64,000 nt of DNA, from NCBI RefSeq assembly GCF_030733685.1, contig NZ_JASHIM010000011.1, positions 1-64,000 on the forward strand, written 5' to 3'. The first letter of the stretch is position 1. Each line of letters begins with the position of its first letter. Shown here piece after piece: positions 52,328 to 60,866 of the stretch. The position numbers and the translations under genes are program-made. Source of the stretch: Roseovarius sp. MMSF_3281 (GTDB lineage: Bacteria > Pseudomonadota > Alphaproteobacteria > Rhodobacterales > Rhodobacteraceae). The notes beneath the pieces are model-generated. The model did no database searches, was not told where the DNA came from, and saw nothing but the letters and a program-made list of their open reading frames with translations.

Positions 52328-53491
52328 TCATTCTGCCAGCGCGCGCATCACTTCAATCAGGTCGGATTTGCCTTCAAAGCCGATACCGGGCAGTTCGGGC
52401 ATGAGGATGTGCCCCTCCTCGACTTGCACGCCGTCCGGGAACCCACCGTAGGGTTGGAACAAATCCGGGTAGCTTTCGTTGCCGCCGAGACCGAGCCCTG
52501 CCGCGATGTTCAAAGACATCTGGTGGCCGCCGTGCGGGATGCAGCGCGACGGGGACCAGCCGAGCTGGTCGAGGACATCGAGCGTGCGCAGGTATTCGAC
52601 AAGCCCGTATGACAGTGCACAGTCGAATTGCAGCCAGTCCCGGTCGGGGCGCATCCCGCCATGACGGATCAGGTTGCGTGCGTCCTGATGCGAGAACAGG
52701 TTTTCACCGGTCGCCATAGGCCCGGGGTAGAATTCGGCCATCGCGGCCTGAAGCTGATAGTCCAGCGGATCACCGATTTCCTCATACCAAAAGAGCGGGT
52801 ATTGCCGCAGCATTTTGGCATAGGCGATCGCGGTCTCAAGATCGAAGCGACCGTTGGCATCGACGGCCAGTTGCGCCTCGGTTCCGATTTCTGTCAGGAC
52901 CGCTTCGATCCGGCGCTGGTCTTCTTCGATGGACGCCCCCCCGATCTTCATCTTCACGACGTTGTAGCCGCGGTTGAGGTAGCTGCGCATCTCTTTGCGT
53001 AGCGCCGCGTGGTCCTTGCCCGGATAGTAGTAGCCACCGGCGGCGTAGACGAAGACGCGCGGATTCGCCTCGCACCCCTTGCGGTCGGCCAGCAGGCGGA
53101 ATAGGGGCTTTTCCTCGATCTTGGCGATGGCGTCCCAGACGGCCATGTCGATGGTGCCGACCGCGACCGAGCGTTCGCCGTGCCCGCCGGGCTTTTCATT
53201 CTGCATCATGGCCGCCCAGATCCTGTGCCCGTCCAGGTTGCTGCCGTCATCGTTCAGGAGTGATGCGGGGTCGGCTTGGAGGATGCGGTCGCGAAAACGT
53301 TCGCGGATGAGACCGCCCTGTCCATAACGGCCATTGGAGTTGAAACCATACCCGACCACCCGGCGTCCGTCCCTGACGACGTCCGTCACGACGGCCACCA
53401 GGCTTGCCGTCATGTTGCTGAAGTCGATGTAGGCGTTGCGGATGGGCGACGCGATCGGCTTGGTCACCTCACGGATATCAACGATTTTCAT
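52328..53491 (-). CDS. Enolase-superfamily enzyme (mandelate racemase/muconate lactonizing group)
   Basis: About 387 residues from the ATG at 53491, which has the better-placed AAGGA site; an ATG six bases earlier is possible. The catalytic layout is present: Lys-x-Lys in VVKMKIGG (about 165), metal ligands in LAVDANGRFD and FWYEEIGDPLD, a Glu in MATGENLFS and an Asp in LQFDCALSYG. The fold abstracts an alpha proton of a carboxylic acid, giving racemisation or dehydration. It is the last gene of the comDE-tctCAB operon and may adjust the stereochemistry or dehydrate the imported hydroxy acid. The substrate is unknown. Confidence 0.87.
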   Translation of the reverse strand: MKIVDIREVTKPIASPIRNAYIDFSNMTASLVAVVTDVVRDGRRVVGYGFNSNGRYGQGGLIRERFRDRILQADPASLLNDDGSNLDGHRIWAAMMQNEKPGGHGERSVAVGTIDMAVWDAIAKIEEKPLFRLLADRKGCEANPRVFVYAAGGYYYPGKDHAALRKEMRSYLNRGYNVVKMKIGGASIEEDQRRIEAVLTEIGTEAQLAVDANGRFDLETAIAYAKMLRQYPLFWYEEIGDPLDYQLQAAMAEFYPGPMATGENLFSHQDARNLIRHGGMRPDRDWLQFDCALSYGLVEYLRTLDVLDQLGWSPSRCIPHGGHQMSLNIAAGLGLGGNESYPDLFQPYGGFPDGVQVEEGHILMPELPGIGFEGKSDLIEVMRALAE

Positions 53492-53630
53492 GGCCATGTT
53501 CCTTGTTCATGCTTGCTGTCGCCTTTTCGCGTTCAATGCAGAGCTTGTCGGATCGCCTGTCGGGGATGCCCGTACGGATTGGGCCAGTCGTGATTTCTGG
53601 CAGGAAGGGCTGGAGATCGGAGGCCTGATT

Positions 53631-54086
53631 TCACGGCAGGGGGACGTGTAGAACATAGCGAAAAAGAGCGAAGAACGCGATCATGACCGCCATGCCACTG
53701 CCAGCATAGAGCACCGCAGTTATCGGGGTCCACCTGTCATGCATCGCCGCGATGAGCCCGCCAGCAAAGGAGATCACGCCGCTGGCGAGAAAACCGATGT
53801 GCGGTATGGCGAGGCATCCCGCGAACATGGCAACGATCAGCAGGACCCGACGCCACCACGTGCCGGTTCCGAAGCCGCCGCTCTCTTGTGGGTGAAGAAA
53901 GCGCGTGATCAGCGACACCCCGGCCGTCAGGATCATCAGGATCGCGACGGTACGCGGGAACACTTGGCTGTCGCGGTCGGAGTAGCCCGTCGTGTCGTAG
54001 AGCGCGATGATCCCCATGATTACGAAAAGCGCGGAAATCACCAGCGATCCGATGTGGCCGTCCGGGTGGCGTTGCTGGTTTGGCAT
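53631..54086 (-). CDS. Tripartite tricarboxylate transporter small subunit (TctB)
   Basis: A 151-residue protein with four hydrophobic helices and a TctB-like opening (HIGSLVISALFVIMGIIALYDT, then SDRDSQVFPRTVAILMI). It is the small membrane subunit of a TTT-type secondary carrier. Its start overlaps the end of tctA by one base. Confidence 0.85.
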   Translation of the reverse strand: MPNQQRHPDGHIGSLVISALFVIMGIIALYDTTGYSDRDSQVFPRTVAILMILTAGVSLITRFLHPQESGGFGTGTWWRRVLLIVAMFAGCLAIPHIGFLASGVISFAGGLIAAMHDRWTPITAVLYAGSGMAVMIAFFALFRYVLHVPLP

Positions 54087-55588
54087 CAGGTCTGCTCCCG
54101 TGCTTTCTTGCGGCGCCGTCTGGCCGTGTAGAGTGGCAGGAAGAGGGTGATCAGCGTGAACGCGATGATCCCCTGCGAGATGGGGCGCCCGAAAAACATG
54201 CCGAATAGGTTGCCCGTGGCCGAGCCGATGGTCCAGCCCTGCACGAAACCCTGTTCTGCAATGGGGCCAAGGATCAGGCCCAGCACGATGGGCGAGGCCG
54301 CGAAACCGAAGCGCGCCACGATCCAGCCGAAGACGCCGAGGCCCAGCATCAGGATCACGTCGGTCACGCTGTTGCGGATCGAGAAGGTGCCGATGATGGT
54401 CATGAAGCCCACCGTTGGCACGAGAACGGCCTTGGGGATGTTCACGATCGACTTGTAGGCGTAGCGCCCGATCAGCAGGCCCGCGGGCAGCATCAGAACG
54501 GTGGCGATCAAAAGGCCGTAGATGAAGGTAAAGACGATCGAGCCGCTTTGACTGAACATCGTGGGGCCGGTGCGCACGCCCTGCACCAGCAGGGCACCAA
54601 GCACGATGGCATCGGGCGGCGTGCCGGGAATGCCCAGCACCAGCGTCGGGATGAAGCCGCCGCCCACGGTGGCGTTGTTGGCCGATTCCGTGGCGAGGAT
54701 GCCGTCGGGTTCGCCCTCGCCGAATTTCTGATCGGGTTTGCCGGTGCGCTTGACTTCGGAATAGGCGACGAGCCCGGCGACCGAGCCGCCCGCGCCGGGC
54801 AGGATGCCGATCAGGGTGCCGATGACGGATGATCGGATCAGGTTGAACTTGGAGCGCGTGGCGATGCGGAACGCCTCGCCGATGCGGACTGAACGCACGT
54901 CCTCTTCCATCTTGAGGTGGCGGTCGGGCGTCGCGACGAGGTCAATCAGCACCGGGATACAGTAAAGGCCGATCAGTGCGCCGATCACGCCGAAGCCGCC
55001 GACCAGCATCTGGCTGCCGAAGGTCAGCCGGATATCGGCCGAAACTTCGGCCACGCCGACGGTGGAAAGCAGCATCCCGAAGGCGCCGCCCGCCAGTCCC
55101 TTCATCAAGTTGCTGGTGGAAAGCGATGCGATCAGCGAGAGTCCGAAGATCGACAACCAGAAATACTCGATCGGTCCGAAGGCCAGCGCCACCTTCGACA
55201 GGGGCGGCGCCAGCAGCAGGAGCGAGAACGCCCCCACCAACCCGCCGACGACCGAGCCAAAGCAGGCGAGGGCAACGGCAAGGTCGCCATCGCCGCGTTT
55301 CGCCATCGGGTAGCCATCAAAGGTGGTGGCGATGGCCGAGGGCGTGCCGGGCGTGTTCAGCAGGATCGCCGCGTAGGCCCCGCCATAGATTGCCCCGGTA
55401 TAGATCGCGCCCAGCAGGATCAGCGCCGAAGCGGGGTCCATGCTGAACGTGATCGGCACCAGCACGGCCAGCGCCATTGTTGCGGTAAGGCCCGGGATCG
55501 AGCCGATGATCGTGCCCGCCACGACACCGAACAACGCCAGAAGAAGGTTGAACGGTGTCAGGGCGGACAGGAAGTGACCGAATTCCAT
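54086..55588 (-). CDS. Tripartite tricarboxylate transporter large subunit (TctA)
   Basis: A 500-residue inner-membrane protein with about twelve helices and two TctA signatures: GTIIGSIPGLTATMALAVLV near residue 25, repeated in spirit by GTLIGILPGAGGSVAGLVAY near 255-275, plus GIPGTPPDAIVLGALL. It is the ion-coupled carrier subunit and works with TctB and the periplasmic TctC. It is the fourth gene of the six-gene minus-strand operon. Confidence 0.93.
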   Translation of the reverse strand: MEFGHFLSALTPFNLLLALFGVVAGTIIGSIPGLTATMALAVLVPITFSMDPASALILLGAIYTGAIYGGAYAAILLNTPGTPSAIATTFDGYPMAKRGDGDLAVALACFGSVVGGLVGAFSLLLLAPPLSKVALAFGPIEYFWLSIFGLSLIASLSTSNLMKGLAGGAFGMLLSTVGVAEVSADIRLTFGSQMLVGGFGVIGALIGLYCIPVLIDLVATPDRHLKMEEDVRSVRIGEAFRIATRSKFNLIRSSVIGTLIGILPGAGGSVAGLVAYSEVKRTGKPDQKFGEGEPDGILATESANNATVGGGFIPTLVLGIPGTPPDAIVLGALLVQGVRTGPTMFSQSGSIVFTFIYGLLIATVLMLPAGLLIGRYAYKSIVNIPKAVLVPTVGFMTIIGTFSIRNSVTDVILMLGLGVFGWIVARFGFAASPIVLGLILGPIAEQGFVQGWTIGSATGNLFGMFFGRPISQGIIAFTLITLFLPLYTARRRRKKAREQT

Positions 55589-55614
55589 GAGGTGGGCCTT
55601 TGCGCGGGGTCAGT

Positions 55615-56571
55615 TTATTCGATTAGGCCCGCTTCGCGCGCGTCGCTGAGATATTCCTCGCTGCGCGCGGCCATGAAATCGTCCATGCCATCAGCTTCGA
55701 CATCCAGCATCGCAAAGCCGTTATCAAGCATCTGCTGACGGAACTCGGGGTCGTTGTTGATCTCGGCGATCATGTCCGACCACATCTGGGTGACTTCGTC
55801 GCTGGCGGAATTGGGCAGGGCGATCCCGCGATAAGCGCCGCCCACCATGTCATAGCCCAGCTCCTTGAAGGTGGGCACGTCCGGGAAAAGCGGGTGGCGT
55901 TCTTCCATCGCAACGGCCAACATCCGCACTTCTTCGCCTTGGGTGGCGGCGACGGTGGAATAGCCCCATTCCGCCTTGACCTGGTTGCCCAGAAGCGCGG
56001 TCACGGCGGCGCCGGTGCCTTTAAAGGGAACATAGGTGGTCTGAACGTCGGCCAACTTGTCGAACTTGATATGCGCAAGGTGGTTGGCTGTTGCCTTGCC
56101 CGAACCCGACATGGTGACCTGCGCCGGGTTCGCCTTGGCGTCCTCGATCAGGTCTCCGAGCGTTTCATAGGGGCTGTCTGCGCGCACGATGATCGCGTCC
56201 GGCGTGAAGTGGAACATGTGGAAGACATTCAGGTCTTCAGTCTTGAATCCCACATCCTTTTGCGCGGGCTTGATGATAATATGAGGCAGGTTGACACCCA
56301 TGATGGTCTGCCCGTCATTTGTCAGCCCGTTGAGCGTGGCCCATGCCACCGCACCGCCGCCGCCAGGCTGGTACGAAATTACCATGTCCTGACCGAACTT
56401 GTCCTTGAAGAACGGCTGCTGAAAGCGTGCGGAAATGTCGGATTCCCCGCCGGGTCCGAACGGGATGATATAATTGACGGGGCCGTTGAGTTCGGCCGCG
56501 CTGGCACCGGTTGCCAGCGATGCCGTCACGGCCAGCGCCGCGCTCATCTTCAGAAATGTTCTTTTCAGCAT
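55615..56571 (-). CDS. Tripartite tricarboxylate transporter binding protein (TctC)
   Basis: A 318-residue periplasmic protein with a Sec signal peptide (MLKRTFLKMSAALAVTASLATGASA). The mature part starts ELNGPVNYIIPFGPGGESDI, the P-x-GPGG ligand-loop pattern of the Bug/TctC family. These proteins bind carboxylates through their carboxyl groups. The ligand here is probably the 2-hydroxy acid handled by the flanking comDE and FAD dehydrogenase genes. Confidence 0.91.
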   Translation of the reverse strand: MLKRTFLKMSAALAVTASLATGASAAELNGPVNYIIPFGPGGESDISARFQQPFFKDKFGQDMVISYQPGGGGAVAWATLNGLTNDGQTIMGVNLPHIIIKPAQKDVGFKTEDLNVFHMFHFTPDAIIVRADSPYETLGDLIEDAKANPAQVTMSGSGKATANHLAHIKFDKLADVQTTYVPFKGTGAAVTALLGNQVKAEWGYSTVAATQGEEVRMLAVAMEERHPLFPDVPTFKELGYDMVGGAYRGIALPNSASDEVTQMWSDMIAEINNDPEFRQQMLDNGFAMLDVEADGMDDFMAARSEEYLSDAREAGLIE

Positions 56572-56616
56572 GTATTCCTCCCAAAGCTGTTGTGTCGGCA
56601 GCTTTCGCTGCCGTGA

Positions 56617-57180
56617 TTACGCGTTGGCCTCCTTCAACGCGTTCATGAACCGGTCGCGGATCACGACCGGGTCAGTCTTGATGACGGAAACAGGGATGTT
56701 CCCGCTTTCGCATTTACACACGATCACGGTCATCCTGTCACCTTCCAGTGCGTCTTTCATGACGGAGGCGCAGTCTTCGGCCTGACACTCGATGACGTTT
56801 TCGCACCCGCAGGCCTCGGCCACCTTGGCCAGCGAGGTCTTCATGCCGGCATAGGTCGGTTGGTCGCCGGTCGAGCCGTAGCTGCCATTGTCGATGATCA
56901 GCAGGATGAAATTGTCGGCCACGTTGTTGGCGATGGTGGGCAGCGTGCCGAAATTGGTCAGGACCGAGCCGTCGCCGTCGATCGAGATCACCTTTTTCGA
57001 CTGTGCCAGTGCCACGCCGAGCCCGATCGACGAGGCGAGGCCCATAGTCCCCAGCATGTAGAAGTTGGTAGGCTGGTCATCCAGCATGTGCAATTCTTGG
57101 CTGGGCAGGCCGATGTTGGAGATGACGAAATGGTCCGAGATCACCGGGACCAGCGTGCGCAGGACATCAGATCGAATCAT
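56617..57180 (-). CDS. comE: Sulfopyruvate (or phosphonopyruvate) decarboxylase beta subunit-like
   Basis: A 187-residue thiamine-diphosphate-binding subunit. It has the cofactor motif GDGSVLTNFGTLPTIANN (about 75-92), with GLASSIGLGVAL just before it. Split decarboxylases of this size pair with an alpha subunit; ComDE converts 3-sulfopyruvate to sulfoacetaldehyde. The ATG at 57180 begins one base after the comD stop. Phosphonopyruvate decarboxylase is related and cannot be excluded from sequence alone. The gene name is assigned by similarity. Confidence 0.82.
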   Translation of the reverse strand: MIRSDVLRTLVPVISDHFVISNIGLPSQELHMLDDQPTNFYMLGTMGLASSIGLGVALAQSKKVISIDGDGSVLTNFGTLPTIANNVADNFILLIIDNGSYGSTGDQPTYAGMKTSLAKVAEACGCENVIECQAEDCASVMKDALEGDRMTVIVCKCESGNIPVSVIKTDPVVIRDRFMNALKEANA

Positions 57181-57181
57181 G

Positions 57182-57679
57182 TCAGTACCCTTTCCAGAAG
57201 GTGGCATCCGTCAGTATCGCGACCGGTTTGTTGCACATGAAGGTGTATTCCAGGATCTTGTCCAACTCGTCGGCGTCGGATTCATGGTGGAAGTGATAGG
57301 TCGGGATGTGAAGCTGATTCAGCAGCGCCTTGGTATGCACGGCCATCTCCACCTGGCAGGCCACGGGTTCGCCCAGCTCTCCGCGATATGAGATCAGCAT
57401 GGGCAGGGGCATGCGGTAGAATTGCGTCAGCGTCACCAGTGTGTTGACCGTCACACCAAGTGCGGTGTTCTGCATGATGATCGCGGACCGCTTGCCGCCC
57501 ATGAACGCCCCGGCACAGATGCCGATACCTTCGTCTTCCTTGTTCGCGGGGATGTGGTGGATGTCTTCGCACTGGTCGATTTCGGTTATGACCCCGGCAA
57601 GCTGTTTGCACGGGACCGTCGTGACCAGTTTGACGTCGTTCTTGACCAGATCCGCAACGATCTTTGAGTCTATGCTCAC
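57182..57679 (-). CDS. comD: Sulfopyruvate decarboxylase alpha subunit-like
   Basis: A 165-residue N-terminal half of a thiamine-diphosphate decarboxylase (VTTVPCKQLAGVI and PANKEDEGIGICAGAFMGG with the Glu that activates the cofactor). The GTG at 57679 is chosen because GAGGAGA lies seven bases upstream, while earlier in-frame starts have no site. It is the first gene of comD-comE-tctC-tctA-tctB-enolase-like. It diverges from a LysR regulator. Confidence 0.82.
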   Translation of the reverse strand: MSIDSKIVADLVKNDVKLVTTVPCKQLAGVITEIDQCEDIHHIPANKEDEGIGICAGAFMGGKRSAIIMQNTALGVTVNTLVTLTQFYRMPLPMLISYRGELGEPVACQVEMAVHTKALLNQLHIPTYHFHHESDADELDKILEYTFMCNKPVAILTDATFWKGY

Positions 57680-57821
57680 GCGCAGGTCTCCTCCTCGATG
57701 AGTTCTTATGTTGCGATCTTGCGGCAAAAGAGACGCTTTAACAAACCAACATTCTTTTCCTATTCGTAAATCTTTGCTTTAGTGCGTCATGTATTTGGCC
57801 CTGTTGTGAAAGCTGCTCAGA
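57680..57821. promoter_or_regulatory. Divergent promoter region between comD and lysR
   Basis: A 142-base gap with an AT-rich centre (57730-57785). It contains ATTCGTAAAT (57762-57771), which matches nine of ten bases of AATCGTAAAT in the palindrome before the FAD dehydrogenase gene. This is a likely binding site for the LysR protein encoded here. Confidence 0.5.
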
Positions 57822-58712
57822 ATGTCGATCTCGCTGTTCAAAACCCTTATCGCTGTCGCCGAGGAAGGCAGTTTCAATGCTGCAGCGGATCGTGTCTGCG
57901 TGACTCATGCGGCGGTGGGCCAGCAGATGAAGCGGCTGGAAGAGACGCTGGGCGTCGCCTTGTTCGACCGCTCGCAGAAGTCCCCACGCCTGAACCAGCT
58001 GGGGCGCGCCATGGTGCCCAAGGCGAAGGAGGTCGTCGCCGCTTACGAGACGATCCTTGATGACCTGACCGGCGATCCGCGCCTGATCGGGGATATCGTT
58101 TTGGGGGCGGTGCCGTCGACGCTGCGCGGACTTGTGCCCAAGGCGATGAAGGGGCTGATTGGGCAATATCCGGACCTACGCATCCGGGTGGTGCCGGGGT
58201 TGAGCCCGACCTTGCAGGAGATGGTCGAGACCGGCACCGTCGACGCCGCGCTGGTCAGCGAGCCGAACCGGACGCCGGCCACGATGACCTGGACGCCCTT
58301 TGCGGTGGAAAAGCTGGTGCTGCTGACCTCGGTGGAGGTGACCGAAACCGACCCCGAGCGCATCCTGTCTGCGAAACCCTTCATCCGGCACAGCGCGTTG
58401 TCGGCCCAGGACTGGCTGGCGCGACGCAAGCTGAAGGTGCGCGACATGATGGAGATGAGCTCGCTTGACACGATCGCGAGCATGGTGGCGCATGATCTGG
58501 GCGTGTCGATCGGGCCGGATTTCTGCGTGCCGGACCCGATCTTCGGCAGCCTGCGCAAACTTTCATTGGGGCCTACGGCGCCATCGCGGACGCTGGGTAT
58601 CCTGAGCCGCTCGGATTGCTCGAAATATCGGCTGGTCGAGCGGTTCCTGGATGAACTGATCGAGACGGTCACGGCGCATGGCGGGCGCACGGTTTCTAAA
58701 GAGATCGCTTAG
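57822..58712 (+). CDS. LysR-family transcriptional regulator
   Basis: A 296-residue regulator. The helix-turn-helix spans about residues 2-60 (ISLFKTLIAVAEEGSFNAAA, then VTHAAVGQQMKRLEETLG), followed by a linker and periplasmic-binding-protein-like effector domain. It is divergent to the comDE-tct operon and codirectional with the FAD dehydrogenase gene, so it probably controls both in response to the substrate or an intermediate. Confidence 0.92.
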   Translation: MSISLFKTLIAVAEEGSFNAAADRVCVTHAAVGQQMKRLEETLGVALFDRSQKSPRLNQLGRAMVPKAKEVVAAYETILDDLTGDPRLIGDIVLGAVPSTLRGLVPKAMKGLIGQYPDLRIRVVPGLSPTLQEMVETGTVDAALVSEPNRTPATMTWTPFAVEKLVLLTSVEVTETDPERILSAKPFIRHSALSAQDWLARRKLKVRDMMEMSSLDTIASMVAHDLGVSIGPDFCVPDPIFGSLRKLSLGPTAPSRTLGILSRSDCSKYRLVERFLDELIETVTAHGGRTVSKEIA

Positions 58713-58729
58713 ATAATCGTAAATTATCT
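58711..58729. promoter_or_regulatory. Palindromic LysR-type operator before the FAD dehydrogenase gene
   Basis: AGATAAT and ATTATCT arms around CGTAA form a perfect inverted repeat and contain a T-N11-A core. It starts inside the lysR stop codon, 31 bases before the next start. Confidence 0.55.
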
Positions 58730-58759
58730 TGCCTTGCTAAAGGATGCTTTTGCCACAGA

Positions 58760-60232
58760 ATGAGTCAGAACGAGGATTCAGACGACAGGAGCACCGGGCA
58801 GTTGGTGGCTTTCAAGACCGCGGAAGAAAGAACTTTGAACGATATCAGGGCGATTGTCGGGGAGGCCGGCTGCAAGTCCGGTCAGGATGCCGCGCGATAC
58901 TATGAAGACCCGCGCGGCAGCTTCACCGGCAAGGACTGTGTCGTTGTCCTGCCCGAGACGACCGGCCAGGTGTCGCAGATCGTGCGGCTGTGCAACGAGG
59001 CCGGCATCGCGATTATCCCCTATGGCGGGGGCACCGGCGTGGTCGCCGGGCAGCTTTCTCTGGACAGCGACGCGGCCATCATCCTTTCGCTGGAGCGAAT
59101 GAACCGAGTGCGCAGCGTGTCGCCAGACGATTTCGTGATGGTGGCCGAGGCTGGCTGTGTGCTGGAAAATATCCACGCCGAGGCCGAGCGGCACGACCTG
59201 ATGTTCCCGCTCAGCATGGCGTCGAAGGGCAGTTGCACCATCGGCGGAAATCTGGCCACCAACGCGGGCGGTATACAGGTGCTGCGCCACGGCAATGCCC
59301 GCGACCTTTGCGTGGGGATCGAGGCGGTGATGCCGTCGGGCGATGTGCTGGAGGAACTGAGCCCCCTGCGCAAGAACAACACAGGTTATGACCTGCGGCA
59401 TCTGCTGATCGGCAGTGAAGGCACCCTTGGGATCATCACCGCCGCCAGCCTGACGTTGAAGCCGCTTGATCCAGAGGCCGTGACAGCCTTTTGCGCCATC
59501 ACGTCGCCGGCTGATGCCTTGCGGACCCTGCGCGCGCTGCGCGCGGCCATCGGCAACCGTATAAACGGGATGGAATTGATGAGCGGCTTTGGCGTGGACC
59601 TTGTTTGCGAGCATTTCCCGACGCTGAGAAAACCCTTTGCCGACGATCATCATTGGTACTTGCTGATCGATGCCGCGGGGAGCCTAGGCGTGCGTGACGA
59701 AACCGAAGCGGCGCTGGCGGACTGTATCGAGAAGGGGGGCGTGATCGACGTGGTGATGGCTGAATCTGAAGCTCAGCGCAGCGCACTCTGGTCGCTGCGT
59801 GAACATACGCCCGACGCCAACCGCAAGACCGGCGCGTTCTGCAGTAGCGATACCTCGGTGCCTATCGGTCAGATCGACGCGTTTGTGTCGCGAACGCATT
59901 CGGCGATCACCGGCGTTCACGAGGGGTTGCGGACGAACAGCTATGGTCACATCGGTGACGGGAACATTCACCATAACGTCTTTCCGCCAGAGGGCATCTC
60001 CAAGGCCGACTTCCTGCAAGCCCACCCCGGCATCGCCAATCGTGTACGGAGGGCGATCAACGAAGCGACCTTGGCACTGGATGGATCAATCAGTGCGGAG
60101 CACGGGATCGGCCGCCTGAAACGGAAAGACCTGCAGAGACATGCAAGTTCCAGCAAGATGACCGTGCTGCGCCAGATCAAGCAGGCCATCGACCCCAACA
60201 ACATCATGAACCCCGGCGCGCTGATCGATTAG
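58760..60232 (+). CDS. FAD-linked 2-hydroxyacid dehydrogenase (GlcD type)
   Basis: A 490-residue flavoprotein. The N-terminal PCMH FAD domain has IIPYGGGTGVVAGQL (about 94-108) and GSCTIGGNLATNAGGIQVLR (about 155-174). The C-terminal FAD-oxidase domain has GHIGDGNIHHNV and SAEHGIGRLKR, the conserved His/Glu substrate and metal site, and ends DPNNIMNPG. The family oxidises D-2-hydroxy acids (D-lactate, glycolate, 2-hydroxyglutarate) and passes electrons to the respiratory chain. Next to comDE and a TTT carrier it fits the sulfolactate dehydrogenase (SlcD) role known in Roseovarius, but this is inferred from context. Confidence 0.88.
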   Translation: MSQNEDSDDRSTGQLVAFKTAEERTLNDIRAIVGEAGCKSGQDAARYYEDPRGSFTGKDCVVVLPETTGQVSQIVRLCNEAGIAIIPYGGGTGVVAGQLSLDSDAAIILSLERMNRVRSVSPDDFVMVAEAGCVLENIHAEAERHDLMFPLSMASKGSCTIGGNLATNAGGIQVLRHGNARDLCVGIEAVMPSGDVLEELSPLRKNNTGYDLRHLLIGSEGTLGIITAASLTLKPLDPEAVTAFCAITSPADALRTLRALRAAIGNRINGMELMSGFGVDLVCEHFPTLRKPFADDHHWYLLIDAAGSLGVRDETEAALADCIEKGGVIDVVMAESEAQRSALWSLREHTPDANRKTGAFCSSDTSVPIGQIDAFVSRTHSAITGVHEGLRTNSYGHIGDGNIHHNVFPPEGISKADFLQAHPGIANRVRRAINEATLALDGSISAEHGIGRLKRKDLQRHASSSKMTVLRQIKQAIDPNNIMNPGALID

Positions 60233-60236
60233 AGCG

Positions 60237-60264
60237 GCCGGGGCGCTGAGTCTCCAGCCCCGGC
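60237..60264 (+). terminator. Hairpin after the FAD dehydrogenase gene
   Basis: GCCGGGGC and GCCCCGGC arms with a 12-base loop, immediately after the stop codon. No T-run follows. Confidence 0.4.
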
Positions 60265-60754
60265 AAGAGGCTGATAGGAGTTCAGAAGACCTTCCATAGT
60301 CAGCTTTCGGCTGATTTTGTTGCGAAATGGCTGTGAAAGTGGCCGGAACGTGTTTCGTGATGAACGGGATGGTCTGGTACACACCCGGCGGGCCGTGGTG
60401 CTTTCCGACAGCAGCGCGCATTCGCGCCGATGGACACAATGTGACGGCAAGAACGCTTGTCACAACGGACTCATCTTCGTGATCGCCCACAAGGAGAAGA
60501 ACGAGGGGGGGGCATGTCCATTCTGATCCCCCCGCACAGGCAAAAAACACCTGTTTGGTAAGATGTCCTTTCTCGCCTCGCTTCCGCGGCGTACGCCGTT
60601 TGCGTCGGGCGTGGTTTGGAAACGCATAGCCGACTACAGGGCACCACGGGACCTGTTGCGATTATGCGGGCTTTATGCGGCGGACAGCCGGCGGATCGAC
60701 CCGGTCATCAGGAATTATCTTGCGACGGGGCGTGAAGAGACATCTTTGAATCTC

Positions 60755-60812
60755 AAAGGCGGTTCGCTTTCAAGCTGAGGCATCGGCGAAAAGCAGACGC
60801 GCGCAAGGGCAG
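60755..60812 (+). repeat. Degenerate piece of the 118-bp repeat
   Basis: It keeps the middle of the first hairpin (AGCTGAGGCATCGGCGAAAAG, then ACGCGCGCAA; compare CCTGAGGCATCAGCTAAAGG, then ACGCGTGCAA in copy 1), but the stem and outer ends are changed. It looks like an old insertion. Confidence 0.5.
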
Positions 60813-60866
60813 GGTGCTGCATTGTATTAAGCGAGGCTCTGTGCTTCGGGGGCTCGGCGACACGCT

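Larger units (their letters stand above)
60233..60866. other. 634-base region without a convincing gene
   Basis: It begins with a terminator-like hairpin (60237-60264). A 71-codon open frame at 60563-60778 has no similarity I recognise and no strong ribosome site, so I do not call it a gene. A decayed piece of the 118-bp repeat lies at about 60755-60812. The rest shows no structure I can name. Confidence 0.5.

Noticed and set aside
60563..60778. 71-codon open frame in the gap after the FAD dehydrogenase gene
   Set aside because: It has no recognisable similarity and no good ribosome site, and it runs into a decayed repeat.
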